This document shows, piece by piece, positions 17,682 through 26,373 of a stretch of 64,000 nt of DNA. The DNA comes from Oxalobacter aliiformigenes (GTDB taxonomy: Bacteria > Pseudomonadota > Gammaproteobacteria > Burkholderiales > Burkholderiaceae_D), in the NCBI RefSeq assembly GCF_027116575.1, contig NZ_CP098252.1, positions 558,001 to 622,000 of the forward strand, read 5' to 3'. A program made the position numbers and the translations under genes. The notes under the pieces are model-generated. The model was not told the origin of the DNA and searched no databases. It saw only the letters and a list, made by a program, of their open reading frames with translations. The number at the start of each line of letters is the position of its first letter. Positions within the stretch are counted from its first letter, which is position 1.

Positions 17682-18203
17682 ATGCAGGTTCCCGACGATC
17701 TGGTTGAGGTCGGACATGTCAGCGGCGCATACGGGATTCGCGGCTGGATACGGATCCGGCCTTATTCCGCTGACGCACAGGCGTTGCTGGCGGTCAGGCA
17801 GTGGTGGCTGGATTTGCCGGAGTGGCACGAAGCGGAAGTCATGCAGGCAAGATGGCATGGCGATGAAATCGTCGCCCGGCTGGCGAACATGACGGACCGC
17901 AATGCGGCCGAAGCATTGCGGGGTGCGGCGATTCGTATTTCAAGGCGTTGTTTTCCTGTATTGGACGAAAACGAGTATTACTGGGTCGATCTGATCGGTC
18001 TGGATGTTTTCAACCAGCGTGATGAATGTCTCGGTACAGTCAGCGGGTTGATGGATAACGGCGCGCATCCCGTTTTGCAGGTAGATGCAGGTATGCCGGA
18101 TGGCAGCAGGAAGGAATTGCTGATTCCATTCGTCGGTTCATATATCGGTAAAGTCGATTGCGAAAACGGAAAAATAACCGTTGATTGGGAACTGGATTAT
18201 TGA
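17682..18203 (+). CDS. rimM: Ribosome maturation factor RimM
   Basis: 173 residues from the ATG at 17682; a TTG at 17667 would add five residues. The N-terminal domain begins VEVGHVSGAYGIRGWIRI, the signature of RimM, and the C-terminal PRC-barrel domain includes YYWVDLIGLDVF and ELLIPFVGSYI. RimM binds uS19 and the head of the 30S subunit during maturation of 16S rRNA. It is 38 bases after rpsP and 39 bases before trmD, the usual order. It is not a close relative of any enzyme, so the call rests on motif and place. Confidence 0.96.
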   Translation: MQVPDDLVEVGHVSGAYGIRGWIRIRPYSADAQALLAVRQWWLDLPEWHEAEVMQARWHGDEIVARLANMTDRNAAEALRGAAIRISRRCFPVLDENEYYWVDLIGLDVFNQRDECLGTVSGLMDNGAHPVLQVDAGMPDGSRKELLIPFVGSYIGKVDCENGKITVDWELDY

Positions 18204-18242
18204 TGTCGTTTCTCATGGTTTCATTTTCGGGAAAATCCGGTG

Positions 18243-18992
18243 ATGCAGTTTGATGTGATCACACTTTTTCCGGAGATGTTTTCCGCATTGTCCGGCTCGG
18301 GAATTACCCGGCGTGCTTTTGAAGAAAACAGATGTTCGCTGACATTGTGGAATCCGCGCGATTTCACCCATGACAAGCACCGGACGGTTGACGACAGGCC
18401 TTATGGGGGTGGTCCGGGAATGGTCATGATGGCCCGGCCGCTGGAAGACGCGATTGTCGCGGCGAAAAAACGTCTGGCCGGCTCCGGTGTTGCCGATGCC
18501 ACCGTGATTTATCTTTCGCCGCAAGGAAAACCTCTGGATCATGCACGGGTCATGGAACTTGCTTCATGCGACGGGATGATTCTTCTTTGCGGGCGGTATG
18601 AGGCGATTGACCAGCGACTGATAGACCGGCATGTCGATGAGGAAATCAGTCTGGGTGATTTTGTCCTGTCGGGAGGGGAAATACCTGCCATGGCTTTGAT
18701 GGATGCCATCATCCGTCAGTTGCCGGGGGTGTTAAATGATGAACTGTCGGCAGTGGAAGACAGTTTTGTCTCGGGCATTCTGGATTGTCCGCATTTCACG
18801 CGGCCGCCTGTTTATGGCGGGGAGACTGTTCCGGGAGTTCTCCTGGAAGGCAATCATGCTGAAATTGCGCGGTGGCGTCGTCGTCAGGCACTGTTGATGA
18901 CCCGGAAAAAGCGGCCGGATCTGCTTGAAAAGGCGGACAGGGAAGGAAAATTGTCCGGAGAGGACAAAGAGTTTTTAAGTAGTAGCAGTTAG
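18243..18992 (+). CDS. trmD: tRNA (guanine-N1)-methyltransferase
   Basis: About 249 residues, beginning [13 protein letters not shown]; the GTG just before the ATG at 18243 could also serve. SPOUT-fold marks are [25 protein letters not shown] and the knotted SAM-binding loop [18 protein letters not shown], with the [13 protein letters not shown] segment at the end. TrmD methylates G37 next to the anticodon in tRNAs reading CUN, CCN and CGG codons, preventing frameshifts. Third gene of the operon. Confidence 0.98.
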   Translation: MQFDVITLFPEMFSALSGSGITRRAFEENRCSLTLWNPRDFTHDKHRTVDDRPYGGGPGMVMMARPLEDAIVAAKKRLAGSGVADATVIYLSPQGKPLDHARVMELASCDGMILLCGRYEAIDQRLIDRHVDEEISLGDFVLSGGEIPAMALMDAIIRQLPGVLNDELSAVEDSFVSGILDCPHFTRPPVYGGETVPGVLLEGNHAEIARWRRRQALLMTRKKRPDLLEKADREGKLSGEDKEFLSSSS

Positions 18993-19114
18993 TGTATAGT
19001 AGCAACGGTGGACGTTTGTTCACGTTTATTAACCCGTCATCCTATACCGGGTACAGTCATAAAGACAAAAAACGGAGTATCCAGTACGCCGGCATGATGG
19101 CATCAGGAGTTGAA

Positions 19115-19492
19115 ATGAATCTGATTGAGCAGTTAGAAAAAGAAGAAATCGCACGTCTTGGAAAGAATATTCCGGAATTTGCCCCGGGCGATACCGTTGT
19201 CGTCAACGTTATGGTTGTCGAAGGAAACCGCAAGCGCGCACAGGCCTATGAAGGCGTTGTCATTTCGCGTCGCAATCGTGGGCTGAATTCCAATTTCATC
19301 GTTCGCAAAATTTCGTCCGGCGAAGGTGTTGAACGGACTTTCCAGCTTTATTCTCCGCTGATCGCTTCCATCGAAGTGAAACGTCGCGGTGATGTTCGCC
19401 GTGCGAAACTGTACTATTTGCGCGAACGTTCCGGCAAGTCCGCACGTATCAAAGAAAAATTGCCCAGCCGGAGCGCCAAAAGCGCAGAATAA
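19115..19492 (+). CDS. rplS: Large subunit ribosomal protein bL19
   Basis: 125 residues from the ATG at 19115, preceded by AGGAG with a five-base spacer, which decides the start over longer upstream frames. The sequence [20 protein letters not shown] is the normal beginning and the [19 protein letters not shown] block is the family signature. bL19 lies at the 30S-50S interface. It closes the operon; a terminator follows at 19511. The 122 bases between trmD and rplS hold no gene. Confidence 0.98.
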   Translation: MNLIEQLEKEEIARLGKNIPEFAPGDTVVVNVMVVEGNRKRAQAYEGVVISRRNRGLNSNFIVRKISSGEGVERTFQLYSPLIASIEVKRRGDVRRAKLYYLRERSGKSARIKEKLPSRSAKSAE

Positions 19493-19510
19493 TTGAACGT
19501 GGTTCAATTC

Positions 19511-19538
19511 AAGGGGGCATCTTTGATGTCCCCTTTTT
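19511..19538 (+). terminator. Terminator of the rpsP operon
   Basis: AAGGGGGCATC (19511-19521) pairs with GATGTCCCCTT (19525-19535) with a 3-base loop and a run of T. It ends only 18 bases before the next gene. Confidence 0.87.
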
Positions 19539-19556
19539 GTATTGTCAGGAGGAAAC

Positions 19557-20225
19557 ATGGCCAAATTGGGTTTTGATCCGGAAAATCTGCCGGTCGATTC
19601 GATCGGCAGTGGTGGTGCTGTCCCGAAAGCGCATCTGAATCCTGAATGGATAAAAAACCGGTTTTCCAATCCTCCCGTGTGGAAGCCGGAGATCAATGCG
19701 GAACCGGCGTTCGTCCATCGGGATCGCTGGATACCCGCTGCCGTGCTTGTTCCGCTGGTCGACCGTAATGATGGTCTGTCTCTGATGCTGACCCAGAGGG
19801 CATTGCATATGCATGATCATCCGGGGCAGATCAGTTTTCCGGGAGGACGGGTCGATTTGACCGACAGCACCCGTATCGAAACGGCCTTGCGGGAAATGGA
19901 AGAGGAAGTCGGTGTTGATCGCAGCCATGTCGAAATTCTCGGAACGTTGCCGGAATACCGGACTGGAAGCGGATACCGGGTGACTCCGGTGGTTTCCATT
20001 GTCACGCCACCTTTCGATATTCATACGAATCCTGATGAGGTGGCGGAAGTATTCGAAGTCCCTTTTTCATTTTTCATGGATGGTTCCAATTATCAGGTCC
20101 GGTCGGCTGAATTTCCGAACGGGGCTGGTAAACGGACTTTTTATACTGTGCCTTACAAAAACCGGTTTGTTTGGGGGGCAACCGCCGGAATGTTGCGGAA
20201 TTTGTATCATTTTCTGAAAGCGTGA
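19557..20225 (+). CDS. CoA pyrophosphatase (NUDIX, NudL/YeaB type)
   Basis: 222 residues from the ATG at 19557, preceded by AGGAGG. The CoA-specific extension is clear: MLTQRALHMHDHPGQISFPGG, which follows the pattern LLTxR...GxxxFPGG that sits directly before the NUDIX box in this family; the box itself contains TALREMEEEVG. The enzyme splits CoA and oxidised CoA into 3',5'-ADP and phosphopantetheine. It lies between rplS and the CbiB-like gene on the same strand, an order common in Burkholderiales. It is separated from the operon upstream by a terminator so it may start its own transcript. Confidence 0.92.
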   Translation: MAKLGFDPENLPVDSIGSGGAVPKAHLNPEWIKNRFSNPPVWKPEINAEPAFVHRDRWIPAAVLVPLVDRNDGLSLMLTQRALHMHDHPGQISFPGGRVDLTDSTRIETALREMEEEVGVDRSHVEILGTLPEYRTGSGYRVTPVVSIVTPPFDIHTNPDEVAEVFEVPFSFFMDGSNYQVRSAEFPNGAGKRTFYTVPYKNRFVWGATAGMLRNLYHFLKA

Positions 20226-20385
20226 ATGCTTTTGGAATGCCGTTTTTCAGGAGTGGCCGAACAGGTCATGGTAAGATGACAAACCGGTTTGTGCAGAATG
20301 ACACGGTTTGCGATATGCATTTCGGCGTTTGATTATCTGGATGGGCTAAGTTATTGTATCGACAAGACGGTTCTGCGGAAGTCCC

Positions 20386-21339
20386 ATGATTTTTTTCTCG
20401 CTTTTTTGTGCATTGCTGATCGACCATTTCAGGCCGACGCGGGCAGGTGAGTTTTTTTCCGGATCGATAAGGATGATTGCCGGTTGTGTCCGGAAGTGGT
20501 GTGATACAGGTCTGGTTCATCATGCCAGAATGGGCTGGATAATGGTTGTCGTGATTTTTACTCTTCCCGTATTGGTGGTTTACTGGATATGTCTGGCGAT
20601 TCATCCTTTTTTCGGGTTGTTGTGGAATATCCTGATATTGTATTTGTGCATGGGGTTCCGGCATTACAATCATTATTTCACTTCCATTCAGATGGCGCTG
20701 TTGAGTGGCGAGAATCTGAGGGCACGGAATATGCTTGCAGAATGGTGTCACGATGGAATGGAAAATGTCGGGGATGCTGAAATAACGTCTTTGACTATTG
20801 AAAAAGCGCTGATTACGGTATTGAAAGATGTTTTCGGTGTTATTTTCTGGTTCGCATTGCCTTTTGGCCCGGCGGGAGCCGTTTTTTATCGTGTCGCTGT
20901 CGGATTGCGGAAATGCTGGAGCGACCAAAATGGCGACCGCAATAACTTCAGCCGTTTTTCCGGCCGGATGTCCTGTTGGGTGAACTGGATCCCTGTCCGG
21001 CTGATGGCTGTTTCATTTGCCGCGGTCGGAAATTTCGAAGGGGCCGTTTATGGATGGAGAAATGAATCATCCCGGTGGAAAAGCGGCAATGCCGGTATTT
21101 TGCTGGCATCGGCGGGGGGTGCGATGGGAATCAGGCTGGGAGTTACCGGGAAGCATGGGGAACAAGGTACTGACCAAGATACCGGTTCCGGAAGTTTTGC
21201 CACGGATGAACCGGTTCTTCCACATTGGCCGCAGCCTACGATCCGGTTTTTGCAGAGTACACTGGGGTTGATCTGGCGTACTCTGCTTTTGTGGCTTGTC
21301 CTGCTTTTTCTTTTTACAATGACGTTTTATCTGGCCTGA
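20386..21339 (+). CDS. CobD/CbiB-like membrane protein
   Basis: 317 residues, with hydrophobic segments at both ends and in the middle (residues about 47-72, 80-100, 145-165, 290-312). It resembles the CobD/CbiB family of Burkholderiales in overall plan: the start SLFCALLIDHFRP, YNHYFTSIQMALLSGE in the first third and the charged cytoplasmic loops. True CbiB is the cobinamide-phosphate synthase of cobalamin synthesis, but no other cobalamin gene is in the window and several CbiB catalytic features are not evident, so it is more likely a family relative related to AmpE-type proteins. It follows the CoA pyrophosphatase and precedes relA by 48 bases. Confidence 0.7.
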   Translation: MIFFSLFCALLIDHFRPTRAGEFFSGSIRMIAGCVRKWCDTGLVHHARMGWIMVVVIFTLPVLVVYWICLAIHPFFGLLWNILILYLCMGFRHYNHYFTSIQMALLSGENLRARNMLAEWCHDGMENVGDAEITSLTIEKALITVLKDVFGVIFWFALPFGPAGAVFYRVAVGLRKCWSDQNGDRNNFSRFSGRMSCWVNWIPVRLMAVSFAAVGNFEGAVYGWRNESSRWKSGNAGILLASAGGAMGIRLGVTGKHGEQGTDQDTGSGSFATDEPVLPHWPQPTIRFLQSTLGLIWRTLLLWLVLLFLFTMTFYLA

Positions 21340-21387
21340 CCGGTTGATTACGGAAATGGCATGTTTGATGGCGAAATGGATTGAATT

Positions 21388-23628
21388 ATGGTTTCTTCAG
21401 TACTGATAACTGATGCAATCGAGAATTTGACGGGAGGTCTTTCCAGTGACGACGGCAGGCTTGTCATGGATGCCTATGCATTTGCACGGGAGTCCTATGC
21501 CGATATCAATCTGGATAGCGGTCAGCCTGCTATTGAATTTTCGAAAAGCATCGGTTTGATCCTTGCGGAATTGAACAGCGACGCACAGACGCGTATTGCC
21601 GGTTTGCTGGCGGTTTTGCCGAAATACAATCCGGATGTGGCAGAACAGATAGAAGCCCGTTTCGGAGTGGAAGTATCCAATCTGGTCGACAGTGTCCGCA
21701 AACTTTTCAAATTGCGGGATCTGACGGGCGGACTTGAAGAAATCGGACATGGAAAAAATGCGGCCCAGATACGGAAGGCGCAGGCCGAGACGTTGCGCAA
21801 AATGCTGTTGGCCATGGCTGCCGATATGCGTGTCGTCATGATCCGGCTGGCTGCGAGAATGGCGGCGCTGCGTTATCTGGCCAGGAAAAAGGATGACAGC
21901 GATGTCAGCAGGCATTATGCCAAGGAAACGCTCGAAATTTACGCACCTTTGGCGAACCGTCTGGGTATCTGGCAAGTGAAGTGGGAGCTGGAAGACCTTT
22001 CTTTCCGGTTCATCGATCCGGATGCCTATCGCAAAATCGCAAGGAGTCTTGAGGAAAAACGGACAGAGCGCGAGGATTTCATCCGCAGGATCATGGCCCG
22101 CCTGAAAGAGGAGCTTGATGCGGCAGGCATCAAGGCGGAGGTGACCGGTCGACCGAAACATATTTACAGCATCTACAACAAGATGCGCGGCAAGTCGCTC
22201 GATTTTTCCCAGATGTATGATTTGCGGGCTTTCAGGGTCATCGTTTCCGATATCAAGACCTGTTTTACTGTACTGGATATCATCCACCGTCTCTGGATAC
22301 CGATCCTGAAAGAGTTCGATGACTATATTTCCAGACCGAAGCCGAACGGCTATCAGTCGTTGCATACGGTTGTCGTTGCGGAAAACGGACAGCCGTTCGA
22401 AGTGCAGATCAGAACACAGGAAATGCATCGTCTGGCTGAATTTGGTGTGGCCGCGCACTGGCGTTACAAGGAGACCGGCGGTTCGACGTTTGTCGCACAG
22501 CAATATGACGAAAAAATTTCGTATCTGAGACAGCTCCTGTCCTGGAAAACCGATGTGGACGATGCCGTCGCCGAAGAGGATACCCACAAGGAGTGGGTTG
22601 AGAAAATCAAATCAACCACGCTGGATGACAGGATATACGCCTTGACGCCACAGGCACGCGTCATTGACTTGCCGCAGGGCGCGACACCGATAGATTTTGC
22701 CTATCAGGTTCACAGCGATGTCGGTCATCGCTGTCGCGGCGCCCGGGTAGATGGTGTCATGGTGCCGTTGAATACCCCTTTGAAAAGCGGTCAGACCGTT
22801 GAGATCATTACGGCGAAGGGGGCGACCGGGAATATCGGCCCTTCCCGTGACTGGCTGAGTCCCGGTTATGCCGTCAATCCCAGAACGCATGCCAAGATAC
22901 GTGCCTGGTTCAATGGCATCGAATATCAGGAAACGATTGCCGGTGGCAGGGCCGTTATTGAAAAACTTCTCCAGAGGGAAGGAAAAACGGCGGTCAATCT
23001 GGAAGAACTGGCCCGCAAGCTGGAATTTTCCAAAGTGGAGGAAATGTTTTTTGCTGCAGGCAAGGAAAAACTCAATTTGCGTAATGTCGAAATGATCCTG
23101 CACGGTCAGGAAACTGTGAAAGAAACGGATCATGATGACGATATCATACGCAAGAGCAGGGCATCCAGTGTGGCAAGCGGGGCGAAATCCGGCATTCTGG
23201 TTGTGGGAACGGAAGGGCTGCTGACCCAGATGGCAAAGTGCTGCAAACCGGCGCCTCCTGATCCGATTATCGGTTTTGTGACCCGCGGAAAGGGGGTTTC
23301 AATACACCGCAAGGATTGCAAGAATTTTCTTGAGATGGAAAGAAAAACGCCGGAGCGGGTTATTCAGACAACATGGGGAACACCGGAACCCGATACGGTC
23401 TATCCTGTCGATATTTACGTTCTCGCCGGAGACCGTCAGGGTTTGTTGCGGGATATTTCCGACGTATTCATGCGGGAAAAAATCAATGTTGTCGGTGTGC
23501 GTACCCAGAGTAGCAAAGGGCAGGCCAGAATGTCTTTTACTGTGGAAATCGTTTCGACTGACAGCCTCAACAAGGCCATGCAGATGATCGGCGAAGTCGG
23601 CGGTGTGATGCAGGTAAAACGGCATTGA
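21388..23628 (+). CDS. relA: GTP pyrophosphokinase (RelA, synthetase)
   Basis: 746 residues with the full long-RSH layout. The N-terminal HD-like region lacks the HDxxED metal site (LLAVLPKYNP in its place), so hydrolysis is lost. The synthetase domain (about 240-350) contains GRPKHIYSIYNKM, YDLRAFRVIV and the EFDDYISRPKPNGYQSLHT loop; EFDD is the EXDD type of monofunctional RelA. A TGS domain starts near VIDLPQGATPIDFAYQVHSD and an ACT domain closes the protein (VDIYVLAGDRQGLLRDISDV). It senses uncharged tRNA at the ribosome and makes (p)ppGpp. The partner spoT is elsewhere in the window at 41392-43656. Confidence 0.97.
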   Translation: MVSSVLITDAIENLTGGLSSDDGRLVMDAYAFARESYADINLDSGQPAIEFSKSIGLILAELNSDAQTRIAGLLAVLPKYNPDVAEQIEARFGVEVSNLVDSVRKLFKLRDLTGGLEEIGHGKNAAQIRKAQAETLRKMLLAMAADMRVVMIRLAARMAALRYLARKKDDSDVSRHYAKETLEIYAPLANRLGIWQVKWELEDLSFRFIDPDAYRKIARSLEEKRTEREDFIRRIMARLKEELDAAGIKAEVTGRPKHIYSIYNKMRGKSLDFSQMYDLRAFRVIVSDIKTCFTVLDIIHRLWIPILKEFDDYISRPKPNGYQSLHTVVVAENGQPFEVQIRTQEMHRLAEFGVAAHWRYKETGGSTFVAQQYDEKISYLRQLLSWKTDVDDAVAEEDTHKEWVEKIKSTTLDDRIYALTPQARVIDLPQGATPIDFAYQVHSDVGHRCRGARVDGVMVPLNTPLKSGQTVEIITAKGATGNIGPSRDWLSPGYAVNPRTHAKIRAWFNGIEYQETIAGGRAVIEKLLQREGKTAVNLEELARKLEFSKVEEMFFAAGKEKLNLRNVEMILHGQETVKETDHDDDIIRKSRASSVASGAKSGILVVGTEGLLTQMAKCCKPAPPDPIIGFVTRGKGVSIHRKDCKNFLEMERKTPERVIQTTWGTPEPDTVYPVDIYVLAGDRQGLLRDISDVFMREKINVVGVRTQSSKGQARMSFTVEIVSTDSLNKAMQMIGEVGGVMQVKRH

Positions 23629-23755
23629 AGGAGAGAGGGAATACGGTTTCTGTTGAAACTTGTGTAAACGATACCGTTTTAGCTGTTAAACTATGCCGTA
23701 CCGGGTGAATGCTCGGGTACGATAAAATATTCAAATTCTGTTTTTTGCATAATCA

Positions 23756-23950
23756 ATGAAAAAATTGCGTAAGCTACATGTGTTTCTGGTAACCCTTCTG
23801 TTGGGGGGATCCATTATGTCTTTCCGGTTGTTTGACGGCAATTTTTCGACGGAAAGTATTCATGAGTGGGCACTGGATTCACTTTTTGTCGCGGCTATTC
23901 TCGGTTTTATCGCGGTGAAATGGCTCAAGCACAAGGGCAAACTGGACTGA
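23756..23950 (+). CDS. Small hypothetical membrane protein, 64 aa
   Basis: 64 residues with a basic start (MKKLRKLH), a first membrane segment (about 8-26) and a second (about 42-57), ending in a charged tail KWLKHKGKLD. No family recognised and no ribosome binding site of note. The size, charge pattern and place (between relA and two other membrane genes on the same strand) make it plausible as a real gene; a chance open frame cannot be ruled out. Confidence 0.5.
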   Translation: MKKLRKLHVFLVTLLLGGSIMSFRLFDGNFSTESIHEWALDSLFVAAILGFIAVKWLKHKGKLD

Positions 23951-24057
23951 AACTGTCGTTGACGTGCCGGCGTTTGACGGAAGTTATTGCAAATGCATGG
24001 TGTGTGAAAAAATGGATCCGGTCCTTTTTGCATGACACTTTTCAATAGGGGCAAATC

Positions 24058-24414
24058 ATGCCACCGCTTATTCATTTCAAATCTGCCGGATTGCGGCGTT
24101 TCTTGCTGATTCTGGTATCTCCTTTTTATTTTCTGATCGTTTTCGGCACGAGAATCGGAAGAAGTGTGGAGCTGACCCTGGCGGATTTTCACGAGGTCTT
24201 TTGTGCCGTCTGGAAAGGTAACGTCGAAAAAGAACGGCTTCTTCCCTGCCCATTCTGCGGCGGGAAAGCCAATCCTGACGGATGGCGTGCAAATGGCGGT
24301 GCATCCGGTCCGGCGTGTGATCAATGTGGAGCCACAGCATGGTCAACTTATACCTGGAACAGCCGTGTTCCGGTTTCACCGGAGTCGGGACAAAAGAGTG
24401 ATTCCGGAGAGTGA
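24058..24414 (+). CDS. Membrane-anchored protein with Lar-like zinc ribbon
   Basis: 118 residues. A hydrophobic segment at about 14-30 (RRFLLILVSPFYFLIVFG) is followed by a 30-residue linker and a zinc ribbon: LPCPFCGG (C64, C67) and CDQCGA (C87, C90), then the WSTYTWNSR ending. This pattern, CPFCG..., CxxCGA..., WNxR, is that of the Lar family of phage and plasmid restriction-alleviation proteins. Lar proteins are normally short and soluble; here the ribbon is on a membrane stem. AGGGG lies 9 bases before the ATG. It may be a captured phage domain with a new role. It belongs to a three-gene patch with the small protein upstream and the duplicated membrane protein downstream. Confidence 0.65.
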   Translation: MPPLIHFKSAGLRRFLLILVSPFYFLIVFGTRIGRSVELTLADFHEVFCAVWKGNVEKERLLPCPFCGGKANPDGWRANGGASGPACDQCGATAWSTYTWNSRVPVSPESGQKSDSGE

Positions 24415-24562
24415 CCGTCTTTTTCGCCTGTCTTCTCGCTGTTTTTCCGATAATCAGTATCTGTTTGCCGAATGGCAATGCCTTGCATGACGATGGCAAT
24501 CCGCTGTCGTTTTTTGTTTGGAAAGCAACGGATTTTCTTTGTTGTCCGGCAACTTCACTGAA

Positions 24563-24590
24563 TTGCCGATTGCTTTTTATTTCATATAAA
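24563..24590 (+). promoter_or_regulatory. Possible promoter of the duplicated membrane protein
   Basis: TTGCCG (24563-24568) and TATAAA (24585-24590) with a 16-base spacer in an AT-rich stretch. Confidence 0.45.
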
Positions 24591-24657
24591 TTTAACATTT
24601 TTTTCTGATTTTTTTAACAATTTTTAACGTGGTGTTGATTGCAGGCGCCAGGTTGGA

Positions 24658-25983
24658 GTGTTTGTCGCTGTGGCTCTTTTCAAATTTTCCTGGCTGACTG
24701 TCTGTATTGCCGTTTTTGCTTCGGTTTCCGCACTGGTAAGCTGTTTTTTCATGCCAAGTGAATCGATGATTCATTTCGTGAGGGAAAACGGACCGGTTGA
24801 AAATCTGACCCTGGTCTTTTATGTCGTCGCGATCGCATTCATTCTGTACAGTGGAAGATCGTTTCTGACGGTCAGAACCAGAGTGGCGGTTACCGTTTTG
24901 CTGGCTTATATGTTCATGAGAGAAGCCAGTTTGCACAAGTCGGTCAGTACGATGAGTATCCTGAAAAGCAAGTTCTGGCTGGGAAGCCAGATTCCATGGA
25001 CCGATAAATTGCTTGCGATCGCGATTCTTGCGCCGGTTTTGTGGGCGCTTTTTTATTTTGTGGAAAAGTATATTCGTCAATGGTGGTCGGATCTCCGCCG
25101 CAAGGATGGGTATGCTGTGGGTGTTTTCGTTTTTCTGGCCGTACTGGTCATTTCCAAAATTTTCGACCGCTCGCTGAACATGATGCATGAAATGTGGGGA
25201 TGGCATTTCGATTCATGGGTGGAGGCGATGGTGACGGGGCAGGAAGAATATCTTGAATGTATTCTTCCATTGCTGGTTCTGGTCTCTTTTTATCAATATC
25301 GGGAGGTATATGGCACATTATGGAAACAAGCGGATTCCCCGTTTGTTTCGGTCTGGCTGGCCTTGCTTGCGTCTTTTTCGGCACTGATTTGCCAGGTTGT
25401 CTTGCCGACCGGCGATATGTCTTTATTTGTTCAGGAGAACGGGACGGTTGAAACGCTGACGCTGGTTGCGTATGTCGTCGCCATTATCGTTGTGGTGTGT
25501 TTCGGCAGACGGGTTGTACTGCCAACCCGGTGCGCCATTCTCATGGTACTGGCTTATATGTTTATGGGAGAGATGGACTTGCACAAGAGGATCAGTTCGG
25601 AAAGTATCCTCAAAATCAGGTTCTGGCTGGGCAGCCAGATACCGGTCGCGGACAAGCTGCTGGCCGTGCTGGTTCTGTTTCCGCTGGCTTGGAGTATCGC
25701 TTATCTGATCTTGAAGCATGCCCGTATTTTCATTGGTGAACTGGTGCGGAAACGGGCCTGGTCAGTGAGTGTTCTTACTTTTTTTGTTGTTCTGGCGGTT
25801 TCCAAAAGCATTGACAGAATGGTCAGTGTGCTGACCGATTTCTCTTGCATGTATTTTCCGGACTGGGTTCTTGTTTTAAGGACTTCTCAGGACGAATTTC
25901 TGGAATTTTTGTTGCCTGTGCTGGTTCTGGTGGCCTTTTTGCAGTACAGGCAGCAGACAGGCGGTTTCTTTCGCCATTTGTGA
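24658..25983 (+). CDS. Tandemly duplicated polytopic membrane protein, unknown function
   Basis: 441 residues from a GTG at 24658 (GTG 24670 is as likely). The protein is two copies of one unit, residues about 18-215 and 234-431, that align at a constant offset of 216 from residue 83 onward. Shared blocks are ENG.VE.LTLV.YVVAI, AYMFM.E..LHK, S.SILK..FWLGSQIP..DKLLA, SK..DR and EE.LE..LP.LVLV.F.QYR. Each unit has about four membrane segments with acidic, Lys, Arg and His residues at matching places near or in them. No family is recognised; the ENGxVE start recalls uncharacterised integral membrane proteins, at low confidence. No transporter, kinase or hydrolase motif is seen. It is the last gene in the patch between relA and glcB. 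Confidence 0.75.
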   Translation: MFVAVALFKFSWLTVCIAVFASVSALVSCFFMPSESMIHFVRENGPVENLTLVFYVVAIAFILYSGRSFLTVRTRVAVTVLLAYMFMREASLHKSVSTMSILKSKFWLGSQIPWTDKLLAIAILAPVLWALFYFVEKYIRQWWSDLRRKDGYAVGVFVFLAVLVISKIFDRSLNMMHEMWGWHFDSWVEAMVTGQEEYLECILPLLVLVSFYQYREVYGTLWKQADSPFVSVWLALLASFSALICQVVLPTGDMSLFVQENGTVETLTLVAYVVAIIVVVCFGRRVVLPTRCAILMVLAYMFMGEMDLHKRISSESILKIRFWLGSQIPVADKLLAVLVLFPLAWSIAYLILKHARIFIGELVRKRAWSVSVLTFFVVLAVSKSIDRMVSVLTDFSCMYFPDWVLVLRTSQDEFLEFLLPVLVLVAFLQYRQQTGGFFRHL

Positions 25984-26373
25984 CCGGGTCAGTAAAACAA
26001 ATGTTGTTTTGGCAAAAAGAAATGTGCCAAAAAACTTTTTTGTATGCATTCGGCGGGCTGTTACATAAAAAATAGTGTGTCATTGTGGAACTTTATTGCT
26101 AACATATATACCCGTGAAAAAGAAGTAACCCTTCTCCATGCGCACAAGTCGTGTTCACACAAGAATACGCGTGACAAACGGGTAAAACGATCAATTGTAT
26201 CTGACAACACATGATGTGTTTGCCCGGACAGGGCGGCGGTAAATGTCCGGCCCTGCTATTGCGCCTGAAAGAATGAAAAGCATTCGCACTATCGTCTGCC
26301 GGCTAACCTGCATGACAGACGGTGGTGTCATAGTTGTCAACACGCACAGATTAGGACATAAGAGAAACGTTAT
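25984..26373 (+). other. Long glcB leader with promoter, palindrome and hairpin
   Basis: 390 non-coding bases. A promoter candidate is TTGTGG 26083-26088 and TATATA 26105-26110 (16-base spacer). AACACAT-G-ATGTGTT at 26206-26220 is an operator-like palindrome. CCGGACA 26224-26230 pairs with TGTCCGG 26244-26250. No known riboswitch pattern was recognised. Confidence 0.5.

Noticed and set aside
21397..22587. A 396-codon open frame on the minus strand
   Set aside because: Antisense to relA; no domain and no ribosome binding site.
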